DNA of 64,000 nucleotides from an uncultured Tenacibaculum sp. (GCF_947494125.1 NZ_CANLTU010000003.1:62001-126000); one strand, 5' to 3'; shown: positions 36,425-45,548, counted from the first letter of the stretch. Notes: generated by a model not told the origin, from the sequence alone. Translations and numbers: made by a program.

Positions 36425-36455
36425 GTTGTAAGTAATTTAACCAAACTAAGGCAAA

Positions 36456-37058
36456 ATGAGCAAAGATGATACGATTGACCGAATTGTAAGTTTACTTTCA
36501 ACTGTCAAAACATTAAACGAAAAAGTACCTGGTTTAGAAAAAACTATGCACGAAAACATAAGTATTCGTTTTTCTCTAAACGAAGAAACTGACAGAGGAT
36601 GTGCACTTCTTGCTGTGTCATTTTTGGAACAATCTATCGAAAAGTGTCTTTCTAAAAAATTAATTGGCTCTAAAAATCACAAAAAATTACTCTTTGACTT
36701 TAACGGTCCTTTAGGTAATTTCTCAAATAAACTAAGCCTTTCATATTCGATTGGCATAATCACTAAAATGGAATATGAACAGCTTCAACAAATAAGAAAA
36801 GTAAGAAATACTTTTGCCCATTCATTTGAACATATAACTTTTGAGACAAAAGAAATAAAAGATAAGATTTTAAACTTCAAACTTAATCCTAAAAGGAGTA
36901 GTAAAACTAGTAGAAAAATCTTCATATCGACAGTCTTTTATTTACTTGGAACTTTTCAAGGTCTAGAAATAAAGGAAAAAGAATTTATTCCTTTAAGAAA
37001 AGATGGCGATAAGGATATAGAAAAATTAAGGGATTTCGTTGAGAAACAAGGATATTAA
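36456..37058 (+). CDS. MltR-like protein
   Basis: A 200-residue helical protein. GCALLAVSFLEQSIEKCL, FNGPLGNFSNKLSLSYSIGIIT and LQQIRKVRNTFAHSFEHITF follow the MltR (mannitol repressor-like) family pattern. That family also recalls HEPN-type helices; RKVRNTFAH fits an R-x4-6-H reading (Arg to His). The first mannitol link is unlikely here. It is followed after 12 bases by a small Cas2-like gene, so the two may form a toxin-antitoxin-like pair. Confidence 0.6.
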   Translation: MSKDDTIDRIVSLLSTVKTLNEKVPGLEKTMHENISIRFSLNEETDRGCALLAVSFLEQSIEKCLSKKLIGSKNHKKLLFDFNGPLGNFSNKLSLSYSIGIITKMEYEQLQQIRKVRNTFAHSFEHITFETKEIKDKILNFKLNPKRSSKTSRKIFISTVFYLLGTFQGLEIKEKEFIPLRKDGDKDIEKLRDFVEKQGY

Positions 37059-37070
37059 AATAATAAACAA

Positions 37071-37319
37071 ATGAGAAAATATTTTATAAGTTACGACTTA
37101 AGAAATGCAAAAAACTATCAAAAACTATATGATGAGTTAGAAAAATTTAAAGCAATTCAAATTTTAGAATCTCTTTATTGTATAAAATATCAAGATGAGA
37201 AAACTGAGGCTCTTCGTGACCATTTTAAAAATTTTATAGATGGTGATGATGGACTTATTATCATAAAATCGGCTTATTGGGCAGGAGTGAATTTAGATAA
37301 TAGTCCGAACGATTTGTAA
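37071..37319 (+). CDS. Cas2/VapD-like small protein
   Basis: An 82-residue protein beginning MRKYFISYDLRNAKNYQKLYDELEKF, the ferredoxin-like opening of Cas2 and VapD (beta strand ending in YDL). Next are ILESLYCIKY and DDGLIIIKSAYWAG. Cas2-like proteins include RNases and DNA-binding adaptors. No other cas gene and no CRISPR array is present. It shares a cassette with the MltR-like gene. Confidence 0.55.
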   Translation: MRKYFISYDLRNAKNYQKLYDELEKFKAIQILESLYCIKYQDEKTEALRDHFKNFIDGDDGLIIIKSAYWAGVNLDNSPNDL

Positions 37320-37340
37320 TTAAAGACAGATAAAAACTAC

Positions 37341-37538
37341 TCACAACAAGGTGTATAAAACATAGCTAATAAGTGCTAAATCAAAAGGTTTCTTTGTGTA
37401 TGCGGAGACCGCCAAATTTTTAAATTTGGCTTTTAAGATTGATAAGTTAAAAACAAAATATAAAAATTCGGCTCTGTGTTAATCCGAAAAGTTAGCGTCT
37501 TTTTTACACGCTACGTTTCATACACAAGACCGTTGTCT
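37341..37538 (+). repeat. attC-like site, long
   Basis: TCACAAC (37341) to GTTGTCT (37532), 198 bases. The arms are GTGTATAAAACATAGC and GCTACGTTTCATACAC, and a central AAATTTTTAAATTT inverted repeat is present. It is longer than the other sites. Confidence 0.55.
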
Positions 37539-37565
37539 ACAATTTGAACACAAAATAAACAAACT

Positions 37566-38756
37566 ATGCCATACAAAATATTGTCATTAGATGGAGGCGG
37601 AAGTTGGGCAATAATCCAATTACTTACTTTAAAGTACAAATATGGGAATGTCAATGGTCATGAAATTTTACGTGATTTTGATATGATAATTGCCAATTCT
37701 GGAGGAAGCATTGCATTAGCTGCATTGGCTGAAAACTGGACTATTGATAAAGCTATAACATTATTCGACAAAAAGGAAATAAGAGAGCAAGTATTTCATA
37801 AAAATGGTTTTAAGGATAGGTTTTTCCCAATAGATTACATAAGACTTTTTAAAGGGTTTGGTCCCAAATATAGCTCTCCCAAAAAAGGAAAGGCTTTTAA
37901 AAATCTATTTCCAGAACTTGATAAAAGGCAAATGAATGAACTTCCTAAATTTATAGGAAAAGAATCATTGAAACTGATTATTTGCACTTATGATGCGCTA
38001 AATAATAGGGCAAAATTTTTTAAATCTTATGGTAATGGAGTGTCTTATGATTCAATAAAATTGACTCAAGCGATTCATGGTTCTTCAAATGCTCCTATTC
38101 AATATTTTGATTTTCCTGCACGATTTAAGGCTAAAAATTCAGAGATTTTTTATGAATTATGGGATGGTGCTTTAGGTGGTTTCAATAATCCCGTGACTGC
38201 TGGAGTAATTGAAGCAATGAAAGAAGGTGTTGAATTAGATAAAATTAAAGTTATATCCATTGGAACTGGAAATAAATTGATGTCGAATGACGATAAAAAA
38301 AGATTCTTTCAAGTAAAACAAATTACCCAAAAGGAAAGAAGGAAAAAACTAAGATTTTGGAGATTAAAATATCAAATTGAATATTTCACTAAAACAATTT
38401 TAAATCAAGCGACTACAATTTTATATGAACCGCCTGATTGGGCTAATTATGTTGCATATATGTTCCTTTTAAAAAACGGAGAAAAAGATATCGAACAAAG
38501 ACTAATTCGAATGTCACCTATGATTCATACAAGTCGTGAATCTTCAACCGAAATTAAAATCTTAATTGAAAAGTTATATCAGCTTGATATGGATTTAACT
38601 GAAGACAAAGATATTGAACTTTTAAAAGAATGTTTCCAAAAATGGTCAACAGATGAAATATTCAATCAACCAATAGATTTTAGAGTGGAAAGAAACAACG
38701 ACTTAACTTATTTAATTGGAGATAAAAATTTTAGTAATGCAATTAAAAAATGGTAA
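37566..38756 (+). CDS. Patatin-like phospholipase
   Basis: A 396-residue cytoplasmic protein of the patatin family: SLDGGGSWA (oxyanion loop, residues 7-15), IIANSGGSIAL (nucleophile Ser in the elbow, about 46) and WDGALGGFNNP (catalytic Asp, about 201). All parts of the Ser-Asp dyad are visible. Patatin lipases serve as membrane-degrading effectors in CBASS and other anti-phage systems. No cyclase gene is beside it, so a stand-alone defence or housekeeping lipase is equally possible. Confidence 0.8.
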   Translation: MPYKILSLDGGGSWAIIQLLTLKYKYGNVNGHEILRDFDMIIANSGGSIALAALAENWTIDKAITLFDKKEIREQVFHKNGFKDRFFPIDYIRLFKGFGPKYSSPKKGKAFKNLFPELDKRQMNELPKFIGKESLKLIICTYDALNNRAKFFKSYGNGVSYDSIKLTQAIHGSSNAPIQYFDFPARFKAKNSEIFYELWDGALGGFNNPVTAGVIEAMKEGVELDKIKVISIGTGNKLMSNDDKKRFFQVKQITQKERRKKLRFWRLKYQIEYFTKTILNQATTILYEPPDWANYVAYMFLLKNGEKDIEQRLIRMSPMIHTSRESSTEIKILIEKLYQLDMDLTEDKDIELLKECFQKWSTDEIFNQPIDFRVERNNDLTYLIGDKNFSNAIKKW

Positions 38757-38761
38757 ACTGT

Positions 38762-38893
38762 AGGTAACAATGTGTATAAGTAATAGCGGCTTAAGTGATA
38801 AAACGAAAGTAAGTAAATATAAAAATGGTTTGTATTTGACCTAAAAGTTAGTGTGTGCAAATCCGCTACTATTCTTATACTAGACCGTTAGGC
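38762..38893 (+). repeat. attC-like site
   Basis: AGGTAAC (38762) to GTTAGGC (38887), with GTGTATAAGTAATAGC at the left and GCTACTATTCTTATAC at the right as arms. Confidence 0.65.
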
Positions 38894-38910
38894 GTAATTT
38901 GAAAAATAAA

Positions 38911-39756
38911 ATGACAAAAGATTTATTAACCTTAGAAGAAAGATCTAAAATGTATAAAGCTCTTGATAAAGGTTACAATAAAGTTTTAGAAGATAATCAA
39001 ATAAGAGAGATATTAAATTTTAATCAAAAAGGATTAGCTGCGGTTAGAGCTCAATTATTAAGTGGGTTTAAATTTTACAGAGCTAGATTTATTGATGAAA
39101 ACATTGAAAAATATGACAATATTTCTGAATTATTAGCAGTTCCAAAAGAGTATGTAAGTAACTATGGTAGGTGTAACAAAATCGGTGAATCTGTATTTTA
39201 TGCTGCAAATAATTATGAGACTATGTACTCCGAAATGAGAGCTATAAAAGGGGACCGATTCCAAGTAATAGAACTTGAATTAAAGGAGGGTTGTGAAATT
39301 TGGGTTCATGCAGTTGGTTTCATAGATTCTTGTAGAAGGCATGGAGAAGCTCCTAGTATTTTAGGAACTGAAAATGCTAAATACGTAAACGAAATTAAAA
39401 ACTCAGTTTCTAAAGAACAATTTACTAAAATACTATTACATGATGCTTTTATTGCTAATTGGTTTAGAAAGAGAATTTTGGATAAAAAAGATTATAATTT
39501 AACTTCAATGTACTCCGAAATCTGTTTAAAAAATAATGACGGGATTTTTTATCCAAGTGTTGGACATCAAGGAGGTTGGAATTTAGCATTAAATCCTTCT
39601 AAAGTAATCGACAATTTTAAAATTAATAAAATTTCAACAAATACCGTAACTGAAAATTTCAATTATGGATTATACAATTCAAAAATGAACAGATGGGCGG
39701 ATAATTATGACTCAAGAAATGGAAATATAAATTGGAACAAAGAAAAAAACGCCTAA
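38911..39756 (+). CDS. RES domain protein
   Basis: A 281-residue protein from ATG 38911. GFKFYRARFIDEN (Arg), NYETMYSEMRAI (Glu) and FYPSVGHQGGWNLALNPSKVID (Ser/Pro block) fit the RES domain, an NAD+-consuming toxin fold. The stop lies inside the cassette end GCCTAAC (39751-39757), the exact complement of the opening core GTTAGGC at 38887. It is the second RES-like gene of the array. No antitoxin was recognised beside it. Confidence 0.7.
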   Translation: MTKDLLTLEERSKMYKALDKGYNKVLEDNQIREILNFNQKGLAAVRAQLLSGFKFYRARFIDENIEKYDNISELLAVPKEYVSNYGRCNKIGESVFYAANNYETMYSEMRAIKGDRFQVIELELKEGCEIWVHAVGFIDSCRRHGEAPSILGTENAKYVNEIKNSVSKEQFTKILLHDAFIANWFRKRILDKKDYNLTSMYSEICLKNNDGIFYPSVGHQGGWNLALNPSKVIDNFKINKISTNTVTENFNYGLYNSKMNRWADNYDSRNGNINWNKEKNA

Positions 39757-39907
39757 CAATGGCTATATGCTTAACCCAAAGTTTAGAACTTTAAACCAAG
39801 TCCGCCAAATCTTTTGATTTGCTTTAAACAAAAGATTTAGCTAAGTACCTAACCGAATTACTTCTTTAATTCCCTTACTCCCCAAAACTAAGAAAAACTC
39901 AAAATAA

Positions 39908-41236
39908 ATGTTAAACAAACAAATAATTGACTTTAACGAAAACTTAATTGGACTTCGCGATTTTGTTGAATTAATAGACCCTTTTTTAACTGAAAAACTT
40001 GAAGAAAACGATAAACACATTCAGCCTATTATTCTATCTGCAATGTTAAAAGAAGCTTTAAATGAGGAAGAAATTAAAGAAGAGGACAAAGAAAAGTTTA
40101 TTAAATTTCAAGAAATTATTAAAAAAGAATTATACGAAAAATACAAAGAATTACCAGAAGTTGAATTTGAAAAGAAAGAAGAAGAAGGAGAAAAAGTTTC
40201 TATTAAAATTTCAAATCCAAATATCGAAGTTTCAAAGCACTTAGATAATTTACACAAAAACAAAAAACACATTGAACTATTATATACAAACTCTTTAATT
40301 TCCTCTCTAAGCTCAGTTGAATGGTTTTTTTCTCAATTATTACATTTCTTTTATAGTAAACACCCTGATTCAGCAGGTGTTCAAAAAAGAACAATGACTT
40401 TAGCTGAACTAAAAAGTTTTGGTTCTATTGAAGATGCTGAAAAGTATTTAATTGATGTAAAAATTGACGAAATACTAAGAGGTAATTTTGAAAGTTGGAT
40501 TAACTTACTAAAATCTGAATTATCACTTGGACTTGGTTATTTAAAAGATATAATGAATGAACTTACTGAGTTTTATCAAAGAAGAAACCTTTTTGTACAT
40601 AATGGAGGGGTTGTAAATTCAATATATCTTTCAAAGGTTCATAAAAACCAAAGAGAGGGCATTTCACTAAATGACAAATTAACAGTTAACAAAGCTTATT
40701 TAGATAATGCTATCTGTAAACTTCAGAAAGCATTCATCTTAATTGGTGCTGAGTTATGGAAAAAACTAAGTCCAGACGACACATCTAGAGGAGAAGTACT
40801 TGGAGATATTGTTTATGAAAACTTATTACATTCACGCTGGGATATTTGCGAAGGATTATGCTATTTCTCTCTAAAAGATTCACAAGTACATCCAATTGAC
40901 AAAGTTATTGCTCAAATTAACTATTGGTTATGCAAGAAAGAAATTGGAGACTTTAAATCTATTGAAAAGGAGATTAATAATGCTGACTTTTCTGATAAAA
41001 AAGAAATATTTCAATTAGGCTTATTTGGATTAAGAGGAGAAACAGATAAAATATTAAAAATTCTACCTGTAGTTCTAGAAACTAATCAAACTAATATCGA
41101 AAGATTAGAAGAGTTCCCTTTACTTAGAGAATTTAGAGAAACAGAAGAATATAAAAATTTCAAAAAAGATTCAAAATTTTTCAGAGAAGAAAATAGAGAA
41201 GTTATAACACCTGAAATTGTTGAAAAAGAAGAATAG
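39908..41236 (+). CDS. HEPN-like protein
   Basis: A 442-residue helical, very acidic protein. A central helical pair ends in LTEFYQRRNLFVHNGGVVN, the R-x4-6-H motif of HEPN RNases (about residues 218-236). The N-terminal half is charged and low in complexity (KKEEEGEKVSIK). No membrane helix. HEPN proteins are often RNA-cutting toxins or defence effectors. The upstream site at 39751 lacks a clear right core, so its cassette status is unsure. Confidence 0.6.
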   Translation: MLNKQIIDFNENLIGLRDFVELIDPFLTEKLEENDKHIQPIILSAMLKEALNEEEIKEEDKEKFIKFQEIIKKELYEKYKELPEVEFEKKEEEGEKVSIKISNPNIEVSKHLDNLHKNKKHIELLYTNSLISSLSSVEWFFSQLLHFFYSKHPDSAGVQKRTMTLAELKSFGSIEDAEKYLIDVKIDEILRGNFESWINLLKSELSLGLGYLKDIMNELTEFYQRRNLFVHNGGVVNSIYLSKVHKNQREGISLNDKLTVNKAYLDNAICKLQKAFILIGAELWKKLSPDDTSRGEVLGDIVYENLLHSRWDICEGLCYFSLKDSQVHPIDKVIAQINYWLCKKEIGDFKSIEKEINNADFSDKKEIFQLGLFGLRGETDKILKILPVVLETNQTNIERLEEFPLLREFRETEEYKNFKKDSKFFREENREVITPEIVEKEE

Positions 41237-41275
41237 CAACTGCTAATAAAGAACAGAATTAAAAAACAAGATATT

Positions 41276-41392
41276 TTAAACTAATTTAGAAACAAAGTTT
41301 TCATCATAAGGTCTGCCTAATTTAACTATAGTAAAAGCTTGTTTTAATAGTTTTTTTATCACACCTATTAATGCTAGCTTTTTTATATGTAC
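41276..41392 (-). pseudogene. Transposase C-terminal remnant
   Basis: A minus-strand frame of about 38 residues ending KLALIGVIKKLLKQAFTIVKLGRPYDENF...LV and TAA at 41276. ALIGVIKKLLKQAF followed by a P-Y element resembles the end of IS110-type transposases. Everything before it is gone. It lies at the edge of the truncated LytTR copy, so an insertion sequence may have caused that break. Confidence 0.45.
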
Positions 41393-41405
41393 TTATACAG
41401 TTTGC

Positions 41406-42080
41406 CTACTTCCACACTTTTAAAAAGTCTACTTTATAGGTTTCACTTATTGGGAAAAGCTCTCCATTAATGTGCACTCTGCTTCCTTCTACATAGCTTA
41501 TATGCGATAGATTAACAATGTAGGACCTGTGAATTCTATGAAAATTTGCTGTGTTTGATAAGCTATGTATAACATCTTTTAAAGCTCCATGCACTAATAA
41601 TTTACCAAGGTTCTGGGTTACATAGTTTACATATTCGCTCTCAGATTTTATATATAATATCTCAGCAACAGGCACTCTATATTGTTTTTTACCTGAGCGA
41701 ATTAGTAAAGTTTCTTCTGCATCATTTACAGCTACACTCTCTTTCTTTTTATGTACTTCTTTTACTTTCTCTATAGCTCTTAAAAACCGGTGAAACTCTA
41801 TGGGTTTTAATAAATAATCTACCGCATTTAACTCAAACCCTTCCAAGGCAAAACCTCTATAGGCTGTGGTGAAAATAATTTTGGTATGCTGTGGTTTTAA
41901 GAGTTTTAAAAAATCAATCCCAGAAATGTCAGGCATTTGAATGTCTAAAAAAAGGATATCTATGGTATTTTCTTTTAATATTTCAAATGCATCTAATGCC
42001 GATTTATAACTTCCAACAACGTTCAATTCATTTACCTTGTTACAGTAATTCTCTAGCAGCTTTCTTGCTGACTGTTCATC
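41406..42080 (-). pseudogene. Truncated second copy of the LytTR response regulator
   Basis: Over about 670 bases it matches the intact regulator at 44850-45548, with about nine in ten residues the same. It stops matching at the DEQ of the receiver N-terminus, so the start codon, first strand and acidic pocket are missing; only a TTG at 42026 could start it. The phosphoryl-acceptor region FLDIQMPD and the LytTR DNA-binding domain (from about VAEILYIKSESEYV) are intact. The break lies at a 56-base direct repeat (42080-42135 and 43755-43810). Confidence 0.75.
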
Positions 42081-42135
42081 ATATATTAATCCTCTCTTTT
42101 GTGCTTTCTTTATTAGTACTTAAATTTATTAATTG
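42080..42135. repeat. 56-bp direct repeat, copy 1
   Basis: Identical to 43755-43810 as read by eye. It begins exactly where the truncated LytTR copy stops matching its parent and runs into an attC-like site. Confidence 0.8.
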
Positions 42136-42275
42136 TAAACTTAAGCGGTATATAATTAATTGCTAGTTAGAGCCTACTTACGAAAACCTTCTCGGATTCT
42201 CCCTCTATTCGATTTGTATTTGCTAATTTAGTTGCTTAAAACACGCAACGAAAACATACACAAACACGTTTACAA
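42133..42275 (+). repeat. attC-like site
   Basis: TTGTAAAC (42133-42140) to GTTTACAA (42268-42275), perfect complements. Arms GGTATATAATTAATTGC and GCAACGAAAACATACAC. It fills most of the 300-base gap before the next gene. Confidence 0.7.
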
Positions 42276-42327
42276 TAATTAAGAAATGGTTGAAAATATT
42301 TGGAACGTTTGATATGGACATAAAATC

Positions 42328-42852
42328 ATGAAGAAGATTTATATAACAACGCTGTACATTTTGGCCAACCTTACTCTTTTTGGACAAGTAGATACTACCC
42401 AGCTTAAATTTGAAGAAAAAAAATTTAAGCTGCCCATGACAAAAGAAGTAGCTCGAAAAACGTTTGACTTAGACAAATACCATCAGAATGGACACATTAA
42501 TAATCGCAAATTTTTAGCGCATTTAAAGAATGACAGTACTGTTATCGGAATAACTTTTTATAAAAGGATTTACAAAGAGAATTTTGAGAAATCATTGGAA
42601 GTATCTGAATATTCTCGAGAAAAATATATAGCAGACCTTGAGAAAAAATATGATTCAACGTTTAAGCTGTTAGACATCGAAAATGTAGCTTTTACAAACC
42701 CTCAATTTGTGTATCTGGAGCTTGAGGATGGCAGTGTCGTTGTTGTAGGGTCATTGTACTATAATCTCATGTATAATACTTATACTACAATATCCTTTTT
42801 TCATGACATTACATTAAAAGAGCTTCGCAGTTATCTGAAGAATTATTATTAA
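42328..42852 (+). CDS. Exported cassette protein of unknown function
   Basis: A 174-residue protein with a signal peptide (MKKIYITTLYILANLTLFGQ, cleavage after about residue 19). The mature part is alpha-beta, with VYLELEDGSVVVVGSLYYNL in the middle. No family recognised. It is flanked by attC-like sites. Confidence 0.55.
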   Translation: MKKIYITTLYILANLTLFGQVDTTQLKFEEKKFKLPMTKEVARKTFDLDKYHQNGHINNRKFLAHLKNDSTVIGITFYKRIYKENFEKSLEVSEYSREKYIADLEKKYDSTFKLLDIENVAFTNPQFVYLELEDGSVVVVGSLYYNLMYNTYTTISFFHDITLKELRSYLKNYY

Positions 42853-42860
42853 TCAACATT

Positions 42861-42912
42861 TGCTAACACGGTATATAGCACATTAAAACGCGCCATATAC
42901 TAACCGTTGTGT
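42861..42912 (+). repeat. Short attC-like site
   Basis: TGCTAAC (42861) to GTTGTGT (42906), 52 bases, with ACGGTATAT and ATATACTAACCGT as arms. It lacks the long interior of the other sites. Confidence 0.5.
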
Positions 42913-42948
42913 GCTATTTAAGAAAACTAATTAAATAAAAAACAAGCT

Positions 42949-43659
42949 ATGAAAACACTAGATATTATAAAAAACGTCTTTACAATTGTAGGAGCAGGAA
43001 TGCTAATAGGAGCCTTTTTTCTCTATCAAAATACTAACCAATTTATAGAAAAGTCCATTGAAACTCAAGGTATAGTAGTAGATTTTGTAGGATCGGATTC
43101 TGGTAATTCTTCTGATGTTTCTATGATGTACAAGTCATTAGTTGAGTTTACAGATACTAATGGCACACAGATTGAGTTTTTATCATCAACAAGTAGTAAT
43201 ACTCCGAGCTATAATATTAATGAAAAGGTAGATGTTCTTTACATCCCAGAATATCCAAATGAGGCAAAAATAAAAAGCTTTTTTTCACTTTGGGGAGGTG
43301 CAACTATACTAGGTGCATTAGGTTTGGTGTTTTTTATCATTGGAGGGAGTATTATTGCATATAATATGATTAAAAAGAATACGTTAGAATATATTAAACT
43401 AAATGGAATAAAAATAAAAACTGATTTTCAGAGAGTAAGGATCAACCCAATTATGGCTGTTAATGGGAGAACCCCTTTTGTAGTTGTTTCAGAATGGGAA
43501 AACCCAAAAACATCTGAACTACATGTTTTTACAAGTGATAATGTTTGGTTTGACCCTACCGATTTTATAAAAACAGATAAAATCAATGTTTTAATTGACC
43601 GAAATAACCCTAAAAAATATTCGGTAGATTTATCATTCTTACCAAAAGTATCCGAGTAA
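42949..43659 (+). CDS. DUF3592 membrane protein
   Basis: A 236-residue protein with membrane helices at about 8-26 and 110-135. Between them is a DUF3592-type beta domain (IETQGIVVDFVG..., NINEKVDVLYIPEYPNEAKIKSF), repeated in weaker form after the second helix (INVLIDRNNPKKYSVDLSFL). Function unknown; common in integron cassettes and small operons. Confidence 0.65.
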   Translation: MKTLDIIKNVFTIVGAGMLIGAFFLYQNTNQFIEKSIETQGIVVDFVGSDSGNSSDVSMMYKSLVEFTDTNGTQIEFLSSTSSNTPSYNINEKVDVLYIPEYPNEAKIKSFFSLWGGATILGALGLVFFIIGGSIIAYNMIKKNTLEYIKLNGIKIKTDFQRVRINPIMAVNGRTPFVVVSEWENPKTSELHVFTSDNVWFDPTDFIKTDKINVLIDRNNPKKYSVDLSFLPKVSE

Positions 43660-43754
43660 AATAAAAAAACGCCGCGAAACAAAGAACTAGAACTGTGGTA
43701 AAAAACAAGTAATATTTATTTAATTTCTAACCAAAGTACTCTTATAAGTCTCAC

Positions 43755-43810
43755 CATATATTAATCCTCTCTTTTGTGCTTTCTTTATTAGTACTTAAAT
43801 TTATTAATTG
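43755..43810. repeat. 56-bp direct repeat, copy 2
   Basis: Second copy of 42080-42135. It leads into an attC-like interior (to about 43915) whose GGAAAATTCC/GGAATTTTC hairpin matches that of 33118-33252. The right core has decayed to ACATAAGCA, so excision of the following gene is unlikely. Confidence 0.75.
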
Positions 43811-43937
43811 CTTTGGCAAGTCCTTATTTGGAAAATTCCTACGGAATTTTCTCGCGTTCGTTTTTGTTTACTAAATTAGTTGCTGAAACATGCAACTAAG
43901 CATACACAAACACATAAGCATTAATTAAAACATACGA

Positions 43938-44807
43938 ATGTTCTGGAAGAAAAAACAAGACGATATAATAACTCAATGCCCTACCTGCGAATGGAATCCC
44001 GATGGAGAAAAGCACTGGGCTTGCAGTTGTGGACATAAATGGAACACGTTTAAAACAAAGGGGAAATGTCCGAAATGCAAAACTCAATGGAAAGACACTA
44101 ATTGTCCTGGTTGTGGAAAAAGCACAGCTCATATAGATTGGTATAAGACCAAAAAAGAAATTGATTTAATAGAATCTACAGGAGACCTGAAGTTAAAGGC
44201 AAAAAAGAAAAAGCTAGAAATTAGACTAATCGATTATGGAATTAAGAATTACAGAGTAAGTCACTTACCATATTTGGATCATTCCAATGAAAAATTCCAA
44301 ACGGAATATGAAGCTGGCTGTCGAATGATGATTTTGTATGCTATTTCATTTGCAGTTCACAATCTTGATGAGAGGCTAAACATAATCCATTGGCTTGAGA
44401 AAGAAAAAATTTGGAATAAAGTATCTCCGAATGAAATAGACTTTTTAACGGATTCTAACCCTGATGAAGATACACTTATGAATCTGTCTTGGAGGATTGA
44501 AAGTGCTTTAACTTTAGGGTGGTGTCTTAAAAAAGTAAAATCTCTACCACGGTTGGACAATGATAATAATGAAAACGTCATTGAAGAATTCCAACAAAAC
44601 GTCCCAGAAATAGGCGATTCTTTGACCCATTTTTTGACTGAATTGGAATACCGAGATTTAATGTTTAACGGAAAAAAAGATGAAACGAAAATAAACGGGT
44701 TCACAAGTTTTGAACGTCATCAAGTACTAAACTGGTTAAGAACTAATGATGAAGACGAAATTGAAGTTACTGGTGAATTGTGGGATGAAACCGATACATC
44801 AACTTAA
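43938..44807 (+). CDS. Zinc-ribbon DUF4272 protein
   Basis: A 289-residue protein. The first 70 residues hold paired CxxC/CxC motifs (CPTC, CSCGHKW, CPKC, CPGCGK), giving two zinc ribbons. The rest follows DUF4272: ISFAVHNLDERLNIIHWL, LMNLSWRIESALTLGWCLKKVKSLPRLD. Function unknown. It is the last cassette-type gene and converges on the LytTR gene. Confidence 0.65.
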   Translation: MFWKKKQDDIITQCPTCEWNPDGEKHWACSCGHKWNTFKTKGKCPKCKTQWKDTNCPGCGKSTAHIDWYKTKKEIDLIESTGDLKLKAKKKKLEIRLIDYGIKNYRVSHLPYLDHSNEKFQTEYEAGCRMMILYAISFAVHNLDERLNIIHWLEKEKIWNKVSPNEIDFLTDSNPDEDTLMNLSWRIESALTLGWCLKKVKSLPRLDNDNNENVIEEFQQNVPEIGDSLTHFLTELEYRDLMFNGKKDETKINGFTSFERHQVLNWLRTNDEDEIEVTGELWDETDTST

Positions 44808-44849
44808 AAATAAAAGATCCTAACACTGAATCTGAAATATATAATATAA

Positions 44850-45548
44850 CTATTTCCACACTTTTAAAAAGTCAACTTTATAGGTTTCACTAATCGGGAA
44901 AAGCTCTCCATTAATATGTACTCTGCTCCCCTCTACATAGCTTATATGCGCTAAGTTTACAATGTAGGATCTGTGAATTCTATGAAATGTTGTTGTGGAT
45001 AAATCGTTTAACACATCTTTTAAAGCTCCATGTACCAATAACTTACCATGGTTCTGGGTTACATAGTTTACATATTCGCTCTCTGACTTAATATATAATA
45101 TCTCTGAAACAGGCACTCTATATTGTTTTTTACCTGAACGAATTAGTAAAGTTTCTTCAGCATCTTTTACAGCTATACTCTCTTTCTTTTGATGTACTTC
45201 TTTTACTTTCTCTATAGCTCTTAAAAACCGGTGAAACTCTATGGGTTTTAACAAATAATCTACCGCATTTAACTCAAAACCTTCTAAGGCAAAACCTCTA
45301 TAGGCAGTGGTGAAAATAATTTTGGTATGCTGTGGTTTTAAGAGTTTTAAAAAATCAATCCCAGAAATGTCAGGCATTTGAATGTCTAAAAAAAGGATAT
45401 CAATGGTATTTTCTTTTAATATTTCAAACGCATCTAATGCCGATTTATAACTTCCAACAACGTTCAATTCATTAACCTTGTTACAGTAATTCTCCAACAG
45501 TTTTCTTGCTGGCTGCTCATCGTCAATAATTATACAGTTAAATACCAT
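44850..45548 (-). CDS. LytTR family response regulator
   Basis: A 232-residue regulator with an N-terminal receiver (acidic pair IIDDEQ at 9-11, acceptor Asp in FLDIQMPD near 55, conserved KP near 104) and a C-terminal LytTR DNA-binding domain (about 130-232). It overlaps the histidine kinase gene by 11 bases, so the pair is co-translated. The target genes are unknown; the divergent TonB receptor gene is about 1.2 kb away. A truncated copy lies at 41406-42080. Confidence 0.9.
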   Translation of the reverse strand: MVFNCIIIDDEQPARKLLENYCNKVNELNVVGSYKSALDAFEILKENTIDILFLDIQMPDISGIDFLKLLKPQHTKIIFTTAYRGFALEGFELNAVDYLLKPIEFHRFLRAIEKVKEVHQKKESIAVKDAEETLLIRSGKKQYRVPVSEILYIKSESEYVNYVTQNHGKLLVHGALKDVLNDLSTTTFHRIHRSYIVNLAHISYVEGSRVHINGELFPISETYKVDFLKVWK

